Notes: generated by a model not told the origin, from the letters alone. A DNA stretch of 64,000 nucleotides from CAIWHR01 sp963816925 (GCA_963816925.1 CAWFMY010000023.1:62001-126000), one strand, 5' to 3'; counted from the first letter of the stretch, positions 20,387-30,110 are shown. Numbers and translations are program-made.

Positions 20387-21249
20387 CTGCGCGCGTCATC
20401 GACGGCAAGGCCCGCGCCGAGCGCACTGACGGGAGAGATTCGCGATGCGGTGGCCGCGCGAGTCGGTGCCGGCAAATCCGTGCCCGGACTCGCCGTCGTG
20501 CTGGTCGGCGACAACCCGGCCTCGCAGGTCTACGTGCGCAACAAGCGGAAGACGACCGAGAAGTGTCGGGATGCGCTCGTTCGCGCACGACCTCCCGGCG
20601 GCGACGACGGAGGCCGATCTCCTTGCGCTGATCGATACGCTCAATCGCGATCCGGCAGTGAACGGCATCCTGGTGCAGCTGCCGTTGCCGAAGTCGATCG
20701 ACGAGGAAAAAGTCACCGAGCGCATCGCCCCGCTGAAGGACGTCGACGGCTTTCACCCCTACAACATCGGCCGCCTCGTGCTGAAGCGCCCGACGCTGCG
20801 GCCCTGCACGCCCTATGGCTGCATGACGCTGTTGAAGGACACCGGCGAGGATCTCGTCGGCATGCACGCGGTCGTGATCGGGCAGTCGAACATCGTCGGC
20901 CGGCCGATGGCGCTCGAGCTGCTGATGGAGCGCTGCACGGTGACGATCTGCCACTCGAAGACGCGCGACCTGCCCGGGCCTCGTCCGCCAGGCCGACATC
21001 GTCGTCGCCGGCGTCGGCAAAGCGAACTTCGTTCAAGGCGACTGGATCAAGCCGGGCGCGATCGTGATCGACGTCGGGATCAACCGCAACGCGGACGGCA
21101 AGCTTTGCGGCGACGTCGATTTCGCGGCGGCGAAGGAGCGCGCCTCGTGGATCACGCCGGTTCCCGGCGGCGTGGGGCCGATGACGATCGCCACGCTTCT
21201 CGCCAACACGCTGCGCGCGACGGAACTGCAGGATCAGGCGCGCGGGTAG
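20383..21249 (+). CDS. folD: Methylenetetrahydrofolate dehydrogenase/cyclohydrolase (three frameshifts)
   Basis: About 287 residues after removing extra bases near 20425, 20565 and 20980. Diagnostic motifs: VGDNPASQVYVRNKRKTTEK with the catalytic Lys, GILVQLPLPKSIDEEKV, KDVDGFHPYNIGRL, VIGQSNIVGRPMALELL (NADP site), ICHSKTRDLPG and TPVPGGVGPMTIATLL. It interconverts 5,10-methylene- and 10-formyl-tetrahydrofolate in the cytoplasm. Three insertions within 900 bases of an essential housekeeping gene argue for sequence error rather than a pseudogene. The start overlaps the HAD gene stop by four bases. Confidence 0.92.
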
Positions 21250-21277
21250 ACCCTTCGGTCCGTGATCGTCGCGCGTT

Positions 21278-22648
21278 TCATGCCGACTTGAGGTGCCAGG
21301 CCTTCGGCCGCGTGAACGTCTGGATGCCGTACGTCGACAGCGTGAGTCCGATGCCCGAGTGCTTGACGCCGGACCAGGGCAGCCGCGGGCTCACGCGATC
21401 GCAGCAATTCCAGTACACCGTGCCTGCGTTCACCTGCGACAGGATCCTTTTCGCGCGCCGTTCGTCCTTCGTGTAGACGCCGGCGGTGAGGCCGTACTCG
21501 GTGTCGTTCATCAGGTCGACGGCCGCCTCGTCATCGGCAACGGCCTGGATGCCGATGATCGGCCCGAAGCTCTCGTCGCGCATCACCGCCATCGAATGGT
21601 CGACGTCGGCGAATACCGTCGGCTCGAACCAGTTGCCCTTGCGCTTGACGGTGGCGCCGCCGAGAAGCAGCCGCGCGCCTTTGCGCTTCGCGTCGGCGAC
21701 CTGCTTCTTCAGCACCTCGAGCTGCGGGCGGCGCGTGATGGCGCCGATGTAGGTGGACTCGTCCATCGGATCGCCGAGCTTGAAGCCGCGGACTTCGTCG
21801 ACGAACGCCTTGACGAACGCGTCATGAATCGATTCGTGGACGTAGATGCGCTCGACGGAGCAGCACGACTGTCCCGTGTTGTAGAACGCGCCGTCGGCCA
21901 CGGCCGCGGCGGCCGACGCGACGTCGACGTCCTCGCAGACGTAGATCGGATCCTTGCCGCCGAGCTCCAGCTGCACCTTGATCATCCGTTTTCCGGCGGC
22001 GGCGGCGATTTTCTCGCCGGTCGCGAGCGAACCCGTGAAGAACACGCCGTCGACGGGCTGCCGCAGCAGCGCCGCGCCGGTCGCGCCGTCGCCGATCACC
22101 GGCACGAACACGTCGCGCGGGATGCCGGCCTCGTGCAGCAGCTCCGCGATGTGGATGCCGGTGAGCGTCGCGAATTCCGAGGGCTTGTACAGGACGGCGT
22201 TGCCGGCCAGGAGCGCCGGCACGAACACGTTGCCGCCGACGAAATACGGATAGTTCCAGGCCGAGATGTTGGCGATGACGCCAAGCGGCTCGTGGGCGAT
22301 GCGCTCCTCGAGCTTCTGGCCGGCGTCCGCGAACACCTTCTCGTCGCGCAGCGTGGCCGCCGCTTCGGCAAGGAAGAAGTCGATGCGGCCGAGCAGTCCC
22401 TTGATCTCGTTGCGCGACTGGCGGATCGGCTTGCCGACCTCGTGCGTGAGCGTGCGCGCCAGCGTTTCCTGCATCGCGACGATGCGCTCGCGAAACGCGG
22501 CGATGGCCGCGAGGCGCTTCTTCAACGGAACCTTCGCCCATTTCGCCTGGCCGGCGCGCGCGAGCTCGAATTTGCGGCGGACGGCGGTCGCGTTGTCGGC
22601 GGTGACCTCGGTGATCACGGTGCCGTCGGCGGGGTTGCTGATCTTCAT
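21278..22648 (-). CDS. NAD-dependent aldehyde dehydrogenase
   Basis: 456 residues. Catalytic residues are visible: NISAWNYPYFVGGNVFVPAL (Asn), FFTGSLATGEKIA, LELGGKDPIYV (Glu) and NTGQSCCSVERIY, which has tandem Cys at the nucleophile position. The C-terminus (SGVKHSGIGLTLSTYGIQTF) is typical of succinate-semialdehyde or aminoaldehyde dehydrogenases. It is last in a leftward operon with a gamma-glutamylamine-type ligase and amidase, so oxidation of a gamma-glutamyl-aminoaldehyde or free amino-aldehyde is the inferred role (PuuC-like). ATG 22648 is 8 bp from the upstream hydrolase gene. Confidence 0.88.
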   Translation of the reverse strand: MKISNPADGTVITEVTADNATAVRRKFELARAGQAKWAKVPLKKRLAAIAAFRERIVAMQETLARTLTHEVGKPIRQSRNEIKGLLGRIDFFLAEAAATLRDEKVFADAGQKLEERIAHEPLGVIANISAWNYPYFVGGNVFVPALLAGNAVLYKPSEFATLTGIHIAELLHEAGIPRDVFVPVIGDGATGAALLRQPVDGVFFTGSLATGEKIAAAAGKRMIKVQLELGGKDPIYVCEDVDVASAAAAVADGAFYNTGQSCCSVERIYVHESIHDAFVKAFVDEVRGFKLGDPMDESTYIGAITRRPQLEVLKKQVADAKRKGARLLLGGATVKRKGNWFEPTVFADVDHSMAVMRDESFGPIIGIQAVADDEAAVDLMNDTEYGLTAGVYTKDERRAKRILSQVNAGTVYWNCCDRVSPRLPWSGVKHSGIGLTLSTYGIQTFTRPKAWHLKSA

Positions 22649-22656
22649 CGATGCTC

Positions 22657-23445
22657 CTACAGCGCGAACGCCGCCGCTTTGTGCCGGGCGGCGGTGGACA
22701 GGAATTCGTCGAGGATCGGCGTGTCGTCGAGGAACGAGGGATCGTCCGGCGCGTGGAATTCCGGATGCCACTGCACCGCGAACAGGTAGCCGGCGCCCGT
22801 GTAGCGAATCGCCTCCGCGACGCGATCGGGCTCCGACCACGCCTCGACGACGAGATCGCGGCCGAGGTCCTTGATCGCCTGGTGGTGGATGGAGTTGGTC
22901 TTCACGACGGTGGCCCCGGGGTAGAGATGCGCAAGGCCGGTGCCGGGCACGAAAGACGTCGCGTGGCAATTCTCCGCATAGATTTCCCAGTTGCGATGGT
23001 TGAGCGCGCCCGGGACCTGCGTGCCGAGGTCCTGCCAAAGCGTTCCACCCTGGGCGACGTTGACCACCTGCGCGCCGCGGCAAATGCCGAGCACGGGCTT
23101 TTTCAACGCCATGAAGGCACGCAGCAGCGCGATCTCGTAGTCGTCGCGGATCTGGTCGCCGTTCCAGGCGGGCTGCAGCGCCTTTTCACCATAGGATTCC
23201 GGGCAAACGTCCGAGCCGCCCATCAGCACGAGGCCGTCGAGCTCCGCCGCATAGGCATCGACGGTGGCCTTGCTGCCCGAGCGCTTCGTGCGTCCCTCGG
23301 GCGAGGGCACCATGAACGCCAGCACGTCCCGCTGCATCAGCCAGTGCGCGACGTTCTGCTCGATGTACTGGAGCGTCATGCCCTTGAAGATCGCGCGCTG
23401 CGGATCCGCGTGAAAGAAGCAGGCGGAGATGCCGATCTTGAGCAT
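22657..23445 (-). CDS. Class I glutamine amidotransferase-like gamma-glutamyl hydrolase (PuuD-like)
   Basis: 262 residues of the peptidase C26 family. DGLVLMGGSDVCPESYG marks the oxyanion region, PVLGICRGAQVVNVAQGG carries the catalytic Cys, and FAVQWHPEFHAPD carries the His and Glu of the triad. PuuD removes glutamate from gamma-glutamyl-aminobutyrate. The surrounding ligase and dehydrogenases make a gamma-glutamylated amine pathway likely. The sequence also resembles general gamma-glutamyl-GABA hydrolases, so the leaving amine is uncertain. Confidence 0.85.
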   Translation of the reverse strand: MLKIGISACFFHADPQRAIFKGMTLQYIEQNVAHWLMQRDVLAFMVPSPEGRTKRSGSKATVDAYAAELDGLVLMGGSDVCPESYGEKALQPAWNGDQIRDDYEIALLRAFMALKKPVLGICRGAQVVNVAQGGTLWQDLGTQVPGALNHRNWEIYAENCHATSFVPGTGLAHLYPGATVVKTNSIHHQAIKDLGRDLVVEAWSEPDRVAEAIRYTGAGYLFAVQWHPEFHAPDDPSFLDDTPILDEFLSTAARHKAAAFAL

Positions 23446-23458
23446 GGCGAAGGGCCGG

Positions 23459-24625
23459 CTAGATCGCCGCCGCGAACAGCTGGGCGAAATCCTCGCGCGT
23501 GCATTTGCGCGGATTCGTGAGATGGCACGTGTCCTTGATCGCGACTTCGACCAACGCCGGAATGTCCGCTTTCGTCACCGGCCGCTTCGATGCGTATACC
23601 CCGAGCGTGGCGGGAATGCCGAGGTCGGCCTTCATCCGCGCAAGCCAGTCGACAAAGGCGACGGCGCCTGCCTCCGGCGACATGGCCGCCGCGCCGGGGA
23701 CGCCGGCCACCCGCGCGAGCTCGGCCATCTTCGCGGTCGCCGCCGGCAGGTTGAAGCGCATCACGTGGTCGATCATGATGCCGTTGGCGAGCCCGTGGTG
23801 GAGATCGGCGATGGTGGAGAGCGCGTGCGCGCACGAGTGCACGGCGCCGAGGTCCTTCTGGAACGCGATCGCGCCCATCATCGAGCTCATCAGCATGTCG
23901 CTGCGCGCCTGCAGATTCTTCCCGTCGCGGACCGCCAGCGGCAGCGCGCGGGCGGCGATCCGCACGCCTTCGAGCGCGATGCCGTCGCACAGCGGATGGT
24001 ACTCCGGCGACAGGTACGATTCGACGTTGTGCGTCAGCGCGTCCATGCCGGTGGCCGCCGTGATCGCCGGCGGAAGGTCGAGCGTCAGCTCGGGATCGGC
24101 GAACACGCACTTCGCGAGGAGCTTCGGCGAGAACACGATCTTCTTGATATGGGTCGTGTCGTCGGAAACGACCGCGGAGCGACCGACCTCCGAGCCCGTG
24201 CCGGCCGTCGTGGGCAGCGCGACGAAATAGGGGAGCTCGCCGCCGATCGATCGCACCTGCGGATGGTCCCACGCGTATTCGAGGATGTCGCCGGGATGCG
24301 TGGCGATGAGCGCGATGGCCTTGGCAACGTCGAGCGCGGCGCCGCCGCCCAGGCCGATCACCGCATCCGCGCGGTGCGTCTTGTACGCGGCGGCGCCGCG
24401 ATCGACCTGACTCTTGACCGGATTGCCAAAGATGTCGGAGTAGACCGCGACGTCGAGGCCCGGCAGGTCGGCGAGAAAGGCCGCGAGCAGCGGCAGCGGC
24501 GCAATGCCGCGATCCGTCACGATGAGCGGCCGGCGCACGCCTTGCGCCTTCAGGTGGTCGGCGACGAGGCGGCGGGCGCCCGGACCGAAATGGATCGTCG
24601 TCGGAAAGCTGAAGCGATGGATCAT
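23459..24625 (-). CDS. Iron-containing (group III) alcohol dehydrogenase
   Basis: 388 residues. The Rossmann part has VIGLGGGAALDVAKAIAL, and the family signature PTTAGTGSEVGRSAVV follows. The metal-binding Asp/His set is in ATGMDALTHNVESYLS, GAVHSCAHALST and DLHHGLANGIMID. It is an NAD(P)-dependent dehydrogenase for a small alcohol. Inside the gamma-glutamylamine cluster it could act on an amino alcohol such as a gamma-glutamylated ethanolamine-type intermediate; this is inference from context only. Its ATG overlaps the stop of the GNAT gene (ATGA). Confidence 0.9.
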   Translation of the reverse strand: MIHRFSFPTTIHFGPGARRLVADHLKAQGVRRPLIVTDRGIAPLPLLAAFLADLPGLDVAVYSDIFGNPVKSQVDRGAAAYKTHRADAVIGLGGGAALDVAKAIALIATHPGDILEYAWDHPQVRSIGGELPYFVALPTTAGTGSEVGRSAVVSDDTTHIKKIVFSPKLLAKCVFADPELTLDLPPAITAATGMDALTHNVESYLSPEYHPLCDGIALEGVRIAARALPLAVRDGKNLQARSDMLMSSMMGAIAFQKDLGAVHSCAHALSTIADLHHGLANGIMIDHVMRFNLPAATAKMAELARVAGVPGAAAMSPEAGAVAFVDWLARMKADLGIPATLGVYASKRPVTKADIPALVEVAIKDTCHLTNPRKCTREDFAQLFAAAI

Positions 24626-25212
24626 GGCGCGAGCCGATCAGAAGTTGGAAACTGCCGAGCCGCGGGCGCGGCCATCCGGAATTCTAGCGCAGTCGCCTTG
24701 CCTGGCGTGCGCTCAGGCGCGCGCGAAAACAGCACCATGTGGTTCTTGTCGTAGTAGCGGTCCGCGACGCGAAGGGCGCGCGGCTCGATGCCGAACGAGC
24801 GGAAGCCTTCGCTTTCGTAGAGCGCGCGGGCCGATTCGTTCGAATGCGTGACCGTCAGGACGAGCTGCTCGAGGTCGCGCTCCTGGCGCGCGGCAGCGAT
24901 GAGATGCCGGAGCAGCGCGCGCGCGATGCCGCGGCGGCGGAATTCGGGCGCGACGTACATGCCGAACACGTTGGCCTTGTGCCGGTTCTTGGCCCGCGGC
25001 TCGCGTCCCAAGCCGACCACGCCGGCGAGGGTTCCGTCGACAATTGCGCCGAAGACGACATCCGGGCCGTCGGGCGCAAGCCGCGCTTCGATCGCCGAAA
25101 TGGGCTTGGCCGCTTCGGCGTCGGCGCTCGACGTGAACGCGTCCGGGTGCTCCGCGAGTCCGCGCAGCCGCAGTGCGCGATAGACGGCGGCATCGGCGGG
25201 AACGCAGCCGCC
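24622..25212 (-). CDS. GNAT family N-acetyltransferase (5' end uncertain)
   Basis: About 190 residues. The acetyl-CoA-binding motif A is clear (VFGMYVAPEFRRRGIARALL), followed by LEQLVLTVTHSNESARALYES and the C-terminal YYDKNHMVLF. The reading frame is open up to about 25212, and the N-terminal family pattern (AVYRALRLRGLAEHPDAF) is in frame, but no ATG, GTG or TTG is found upstream of it before the preceding gene ends. Either an indel hides the start just after the ligase stop at 25229 or a rare codon is used. The gene sits between the ligase and the alcohol dehydrogenase in one operon; the acetyl acceptor is unknown. Confidence 0.75.
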   Translation of the reverse strand, partial: GGCVPADAAVYRALRLRGLAEHPDAFTSSADAEAAKPISAIEARLAPDGPDVVFGAIVDGTLAGVVGLGREPRAKNRHKANVFGMYVAPEFRRRGIARALLRHLIAAARQERDLEQLVLTVTHSNESARALYESEGFRSFGIEPRALRVADRYYDKNHMVLFSRAPERTPGKATALEFRMAAPAARQFPTSDRLAP

Positions 25213-25228
25213 GATTATCGATCGATCT

Positions 25229-26602
25229 TCAGATGATTTCGAAGTAACGCTTCATCTCCCAATCGGTGACGGCGTCCTGCCACTGCCGCCATTCCCATTC
25301 GCGCGTCGCGGCGAAGTGGTCGACGAAATCGTCGCCGAACCAGTCGCGCGCCACGGCGGATTCGCGGAAGATGCGCGTGGTCTCGATCAGCGTGCGCGGC
25401 GCGCGCGGGATGTTCTCGGCCCCCTGGTTCGTCCCGTGGATCGGCTTGGCGGTGAGTTTCATCTTGCGCTCGACGCCGTTGAGTCCGGCGGCGATGCACG
25501 CGGCGGCGGCGAGATACGGGTTCATGTCGGCGCCGGGACAGCGCGTCTCGAGGCGCGTCGACTTGGGCGACGACGCGATCACGCGGAAGCTCGCGGTGCG
25601 GTTGTCCACGCCCCAGGTGGGCTTGACCGGCGCCCAGAAGCCGTCGACGAGGCGCTTGTAGCTGTTGATCGTCGGCCAGTACATCGGCGCCATTTCCATC
25701 AGCGCCGCGACCTGCCCGGCGAGGTAGCTCTCGAACAGCTTGCTCATCCCGTGCCGGCCCTTGGCGTCGTGAAACACGTTCTTCTTGCCGTCGGAGAGCG
25801 ACTGGTGGATGTGACCGGAGCAACCGGGGAGCTGCGCGTTCCACTTGGCCATGAAGCTCGGCATGATTCCGAAGCGGGCGCCGATTTCCTTCGCGCCCGT
25901 CTTGAACAGGATCGCGCGGTCGGCCTGTTCCAGCGCCTCGGAGAAGGCAATCGCCGCTTCGTACACGCCCGGGCCCGTTTCCGTGTGCAGCCCCTCGATG
26001 GGAACGTCGAACGCCGCCATCTCGTTCATCAGCGCCGCGAAGAAGTCGCGGTTCGCGTTCGCGCGGAGCAGCGAGTAGCCGAACATGCCGGGCGTGAGCG
26101 TCGTCGGCCCGACGCCTTTCTTGTCGGCCCACGACTGCGGCGTCTCGATGAAATTGAACCACTCGAACTCCATCCCGCACATCGGCATCAGGCCGAGCTT
26201 TTCGGCGCGCTTCAGCACGCGCTTCAGCACCTGCCGCGGGCAGATGCCGAGCGGGACTTCCCTGCCGTTCTTCTGCTGGACGAATTCACCGAGAAAGAAG
26301 GGAACGCCGTCGTCCCACGGCACGTGGCGCAGCGTGCCGAGGTCGATCCGCGCGAGCGCGTCCGGGAAGCCCTTGTGCCAGCCGGTGAGCGACGTGTTGT
26401 CGTAGGTGACGTCCATCATGTCCCAGCCGAACACCACGTCGCAGAAGCCGAAGCCGCCCTCGGCCGCCGAGTAGAACTTGTCCTTGTGGAGGTATTTGCC
26501 GCGGAGGATGCCGTCGATGTCCGATACCGCGACCTTGACGCGGGTGCCCGGCGCGTTGCGAACGGCGGCGATGGCCTTGGCGGCCGGCGTGGACAGCGGC
26601 AT
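25229..26602 (-). CDS. Glutamine synthetase family protein, gamma-glutamylamine ligase-like
   Basis: 457 residues. The beta-grasp region begins KVAVSDIDGILRGKYLHKDK, a pattern of PuuA-type enzymes rather than of GlnA. Catalytic-domain elements are MCGMEFEWFNF (metal Glu), TETGPGVYEAAI, SGHIHQSL (His of the ATP/metal site), WGVDNRTASFRV and the glutamate-binding GADMNPYLAAAACIAAGL. It should join glutamate to an amine (putrescine, ethanolamine or another) using ATP. A strong AGGAGG-type site precedes ATG 26602. It is the first gene of the leftward operon 26602-21278 and so defines its likely pathway. Confidence 0.88.
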   Translation of the reverse strand: MPLSTPAAKAIAAVRNAPGTRVKVAVSDIDGILRGKYLHKDKFYSAAEGGFGFCDVVFGWDMMDVTYDNTSLTGWHKGFPDALARIDLGTLRHVPWDDGVPFFLGEFVQQKNGREVPLGICPRQVLKRVLKRAEKLGLMPMCGMEFEWFNFIETPQSWADKKGVGPTTLTPGMFGYSLLRANANRDFFAALMNEMAAFDVPIEGLHTETGPGVYEAAIAFSEALEQADRAILFKTGAKEIGARFGIMPSFMAKWNAQLPGCSGHIHQSLSDGKKNVFHDAKGRHGMSKLFESYLAGQVAALMEMAPMYWPTINSYKRLVDGFWAPVKPTWGVDNRTASFRVIASSPKSTRLETRCPGADMNPYLAAAACIAAGLNGVERKMKLTAKPIHGTNQGAENIPRAPRTLIETTRIFRESAVARDWFGDDFVDHFAATREWEWRQWQDAVTDWEMKRYFEII

Positions 26603-26752
26603 GGACTCCTCCTTGTGTCGCCTCGTTCGGCGCGAATCATCGTGGGCATCGCGCGCGACGCGGGCCGCGCAAATGATAGCGCAAGAACGCCGTCGCTCGC
26701 GGGCCGGGATGGCACAATCCGTCCCTGTGAGCCCTTCGATGACCGACCTGCC

Positions 26753-27626
26753 GTGACCCGCGCGCGCGCGCTCGCCGCCGTGCATGCCGCCGTCCTGCTG
26801 TTCGGATTCGCCGGATTGTTCGGCCGCTGGCTCGATCTGTCGCCGGTGGCCATCGTGCTGGGACGAACCGCGATCGGCGCGGCGGCGCTTGCCGTCGTGC
26901 GCTGGCAGGCGGGGCGCGAGCGTCCGCCGCTCGACCTGCGGCTCATCGCGAATGGCGCCGTGCTGGCGCTGCATTGGGTCGCGTTTTTCGCGGCGATCCA
27001 GACGGCAGGCGTCGCGATCGGCCTGCTCGGCTATCGCGAGCTTTCCGCTGTTCGTGCTGATCCTCGAGCGCGCGATGCTCGGGCGCCGCTGGAGCGGGCG
27101 CGAGGCGGTCACCGCGCTGTGCGTGGTGGCGGGAATCGCGTTGCTCGTGCCGGAGCCGTCGTTCGCCAACAAGACCGTGCAGGGCCTGGCGTGGGGCCTC
27201 GTGTCCGGCTTCACGTTCGCGCTGCTCGCCGTGCTGAACCGCCGGTACTCGGCGACGCGCGGCGCGGTCGACATCGCGTTCTGGCAGAACCTCTTCGCGG
27301 CGCTGATCCTGCTGCCGTTCGCGGCCGGCGGTTCCGCCGCGCTGGGCAGCATCGGCGCGCGCGAAATTGCGCTGCTGCTCGTGCTCGGGCTCTTTTGCAC
27401 CGCGCTCGCGCACACGCTCTTCATCGCCGCGCTCTCCCGCCTGTCGGCGCACACGGCCTCGACGGTCGCGGCGCTGGAGCCGGTGTACGGCATCGCGCTG
27501 GCGGCGCTCCTGCTGGGCGAAATCCCCGGACTGCGCGTGCTCGCGGGCGGGGCGCTGATCGTCGGCGCCGCCCTGGCCGCGACGCGTCGGGGCATGACAG
27601 TTGGCGAGCAACAGGCGAATCGGTAG
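26753..27626 (+). CDS. EamA/DMT superfamily permease (one frameshift)
   Basis: About 290 residues, ten hydrophobic helices. GTG 26753 is the only start that keeps the first helix (AAVHAAVLLFGFAGLFGRW). An extra C near 27033 breaks the frame within helix 4, between GLLGY and ASFPLFVLILERAM. The second EamA half is intact (GLAWGLVSGFTFALLAVLNR, AALEPVYGIALAALLLGEIP). It is divergent from the ligase operon with a 150-bp gap and could export an amine or amino acid related to it; substrate unknown. Confidence 0.85.
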
Positions 27627-27668
27627 CATCGCGGCACCGCGCATGATGGCAAACAGAGGGTGGGATCG

Positions 27669-28178
27669 ATGATCGTGGTCGTGATGGGGGTGAGCGGCTG
27701 TGGCAAGACGGTGGTCGGCGCGGCGCTCGCCGAGGCGCTCGGCTGGCCGTTCCTCGACGGCGACGACTTCCATCCTCCCGCGAACGTCGCCAAGATGGCG
27801 TCGGGCACACCGCTCGTCGACGCCGATCGCTGGCCGTGGCTCGACCGGCTCTCGGGCGAAATGGGTGCGATCCTCGCGCGGGGCGGCAACGCCATCGTCG
27901 CGTGTTCCGCGCTGAAACAGGCCTATCGGGATCGTATTGCGGCCTGCGCCAAGGCCCGGGATGACGTCCGTTTCGTTCATCTCAAGGGCGATGTCGAGAC
28001 CATCGCGGCGCGGCTTGCCGCGCGCCACCACCGGTACATGCCGTCGACGCTTCTTGCAAGCCAGTTCGCGACCCTGGAAGAGCCCGCCGACGCGATCGTC
28101 ATCGACATCGGTGGAACGATCGCGGAAGAAGTCGCGAACATACGCGCCGAACTCTCGGCTGCCGGAGTCGCGCAATGA
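27669..28178 (+). CDS. gntK: Gluconokinase
   Basis: 169 residues of the GntK P-loop family. Walker A is GVSGCGKTVVG at the N-terminus. FLDGDDFHPPANVAKMASG matches the conserved gluconate-binding DxDxFHPxxNxxKMxxG block, and CSALKQAYRDRI is the usual second block. It phosphorylates D-gluconate to 6-phosphogluconate. A GTG nine bases upstream (27660) is an alternative start. The stop overlaps the next gene's ATG (ATGA). No gluconate transporter or edd/eda gene is present nearby. Confidence 0.92.
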   Translation: MIVVVMGVSGCGKTVVGAALAEALGWPFLDGDDFHPPANVAKMASGTPLVDADRWPWLDRLSGEMGAILARGGNAIVACSALKQAYRDRIAACAKARDDVRFVHLKGDVETIAARLAARHHRYMPSTLLASQFATLEEPADAIVIDIGGTIAEEVANIRAELSAAGVAQ

Positions 28179-29355
28179 GCGACGAGCGCAAATGGAAGCC
28201 GGCGACGCGAGCCGGCCATCTCGGGCGCGATTCCGCGCGGTTCATGGGCGCCGTCAACACGCCGGTGTTTCGCGCGTCCACCATCCTGTTTCCGAACGTC
28301 AGCCGCCTACGACCGGTATGAGCGCGGCGAATACGAGGGGATTTCGTACGGCCTCCATGGCCTGCCGACCGTCACGGACCTGCAGGACGCGGTGGCGAAG
28401 GTCGAGGGCGGTCACCGCGCGTTTGCCGTTCCGTCCGGGCTCACCGCGACGACGCTTCCGTTTCTCGCCTTGCTGCGCGCGGGCGACCACACGCTCGTCC
28501 CGGATGCCGTCTACGGACCGACGCGACGCTTTTGCAGCCGTCACCTGACGCGCCTCGGCATCGAGGTCAGCTATTACGACCCGCTCGCGGGCGCCGCGAT
28601 CGAGCGCGATTTTCGGCCGAACACCAAGCTCGTGTTCACCGAATCGCCCGGGTCGCTGACCTTCGAAGTGCAGGATCTCCCGGCGATCGCGGAAGTGGCG
28701 CACCGCCGCGGCGCGCTCGTCGCCATGGACAATTCGTGGGCGACGCCGTTCGGCTTTCGCAGTTTCGACCACGGCGTCGACGTGTCGGTCCACGCGGCAA
28801 CGAAGTACATCGGCGGGCATTCGGATGTCCTGCTTGGGCTCATCCTGACCAACGAGGCCACGACGCCGATGGTGCATCGGCTGTGGACGGACATGGGCGT
28901 CACCGCGTCGAGCGACGACTGCTTCCTCGGCCTGCGCGGGCTGCGCACGCTGCCGCTGCGGCTCGCGCGGCACCAGGCGAGCGCGCTGACGATCGCCGCG
29001 TGGCTGCGCCGGACGGCCCGAGGTGCGCGAGGTGATCTACCCGCCGCTGCCCGGTTCGCGCGGCCACGACCTGTGGCGGCGCGACTTCGCGGCGGGCTCC
29101 GGGCTCTTCACCGTGGTGCTGCAACCGGTCGCCAAGGCGGGCATCGACGCCATGCTGGATGGCATGCGTCTGTTCGCGATGGGCGTGAGCTGGGGCGGTT
29201 TCGAGAGCCTCGTGATTCCGATCAATCCCGAACGCACGCGCACGGTGACGAAATGGGATGCGGGCGGCCCTTGCCTTCGCCTCGCCATCGGCCTCGAGGA
29301 TCCCGACGACCTCATCGCGGATCTCGCCGGCGGATTGGCGCGTCTCGCGGTCTGA
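28175..29355 (+). CDS. metC: Cystathionine beta-lyase-like PLP enzyme (two frameshifts)
   Basis: About 392 residues after removing extra bases near 28303 and 29018. Cys/Met metabolism PLP family: RYERGEYEGISYGLHGLPT at the N-terminal domain, AFAVPSGLTATTLPFLALL, VFTESPGSLTFEVQDL, the PLP Asp in ALVAMDNSWATPFGF, and the PLP Lys in VHAATKYIGGHSDVLLG. The C-terminal KWDAGGPCLRLAIGLEDPDDLI fits MetC. It cleaves cystathionine (or cystine) to homocysteine, pyruvate and ammonia. The pairing with gluconokinase by a four-base overlap has no obvious metabolic logic. Confidence 0.87.
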
Positions 29356-29363
29356 CGCGTTCC

Positions 29364-30110
29364 TCAGGCTGCGTCCGTCCCCAGATAGACCGCCTGCACG
29401 CGCGCATCGGCGCGGATCGCGTCGGGCGTTCCTTCGGCGATGATGCGCCCGCGATCGAGGACGATCACCCGATCGGCGTGCCCGAACACGATGTCCATGT
29501 CGTGCTCGGTGAACAGCACCGCGATGTTCTCCTGCCGCGCCAGCGCGGACGCGAGATCCATGAGACGCCCGCGCGACCGCGGCGACATCCCCGCCGTCGG
29601 CTCGTCCATCAGCAGCAGCCGCGGCGCGCCCGCGAGCGCGAGCGCGAGCTCGACGCGCTTCGCATCACCGTAGGCAAGCGTCGCGCAGCCCTGGTCGGCG
29701 AACTTCGTCATGCGCACCCGCTCGAGCAGCGCATCGGCCTCGGCGCGCAACAGATCGGCCGCGCGCGAAGTCACCGCGGATTGCCCGTGGGCGCGCGCGA
29801 TCAGCGCCATTTGCACGTTTTCGCGGACCGTCATCGACGCGAACGTCGCGGCGACCTGGAAAGTCCGGCCGACGCCGCGACGCGCGATGTCACGCGGCGG
29901 CAGGCTCTCGATGCGCTTGCCCAGCAGCGAGACCGTGCCCGCGTCCGGCGCGAGCTGTCCGTTGACGAGATTGAAGCACGTCGACTTGCCCGCGCCGTTT
30001 GGCCCGATGAGCGCGACGAGCTCGCCCGCGTCCACATGGAACGAAACGTCGACGACGGCACCGACGCCGCCGAACGCCTTGGACAGATGATCGACCGCGA
30101 GCACCGTCAT
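29364..30110 (-). CDS. Branched-chain amino acid-type ABC transporter, ATP-binding protein (LivG-like)
   Basis: 248 residues. Walker A LIGPNGAGKSTCFNLV, Q-loop VGRTFQVAATFASMTV, signature region TLAYGDAKRVELALALAG, Walker B LLLMDEPTAGMS and H-loop VLFTEHDMDIVFGH. The signature is LAYGDAKR instead of LSYGEQRQ, a mild departure from LivG. It is the last gene of the leftward set binding protein, fused permease, ATPase; its ATG overlaps the permease stop. A LivF partner, normally adjacent, is not in the window, so the ATPase may act as a homodimer or pair with a distant LivF. Confidence 0.88.
   Translation of the reverse strand: MTVLAVDHLSKAFGGVGAVVDVSFHVDAGELVALIGPNGAGKSTCFNLVNGQLAPDAGTVSLLGKRIESLPPRDIARRGVGRTFQVAATFASMTVRENVQMALIARAHGQSAVTSRAADLLRAEADALLERVRMTKFADQGCATLAYGDAKRVELALALAGAPRLLLMDEPTAGMSPRSRGRLMDLASALARQENIAVLFTEHDMDIVFGHADRVIVLDRGRIIAEGTPDAIRADARVQAVYLGTDAA

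Noticed and set aside
20383..21249. Treating folD and other frameshifted genes as pseudogenes or programmed frameshifts
   Set aside because: No slippery sites were evident, all active-site motifs are intact, and the same +1 pattern recurs across unrelated genes, which fits sequence error better.
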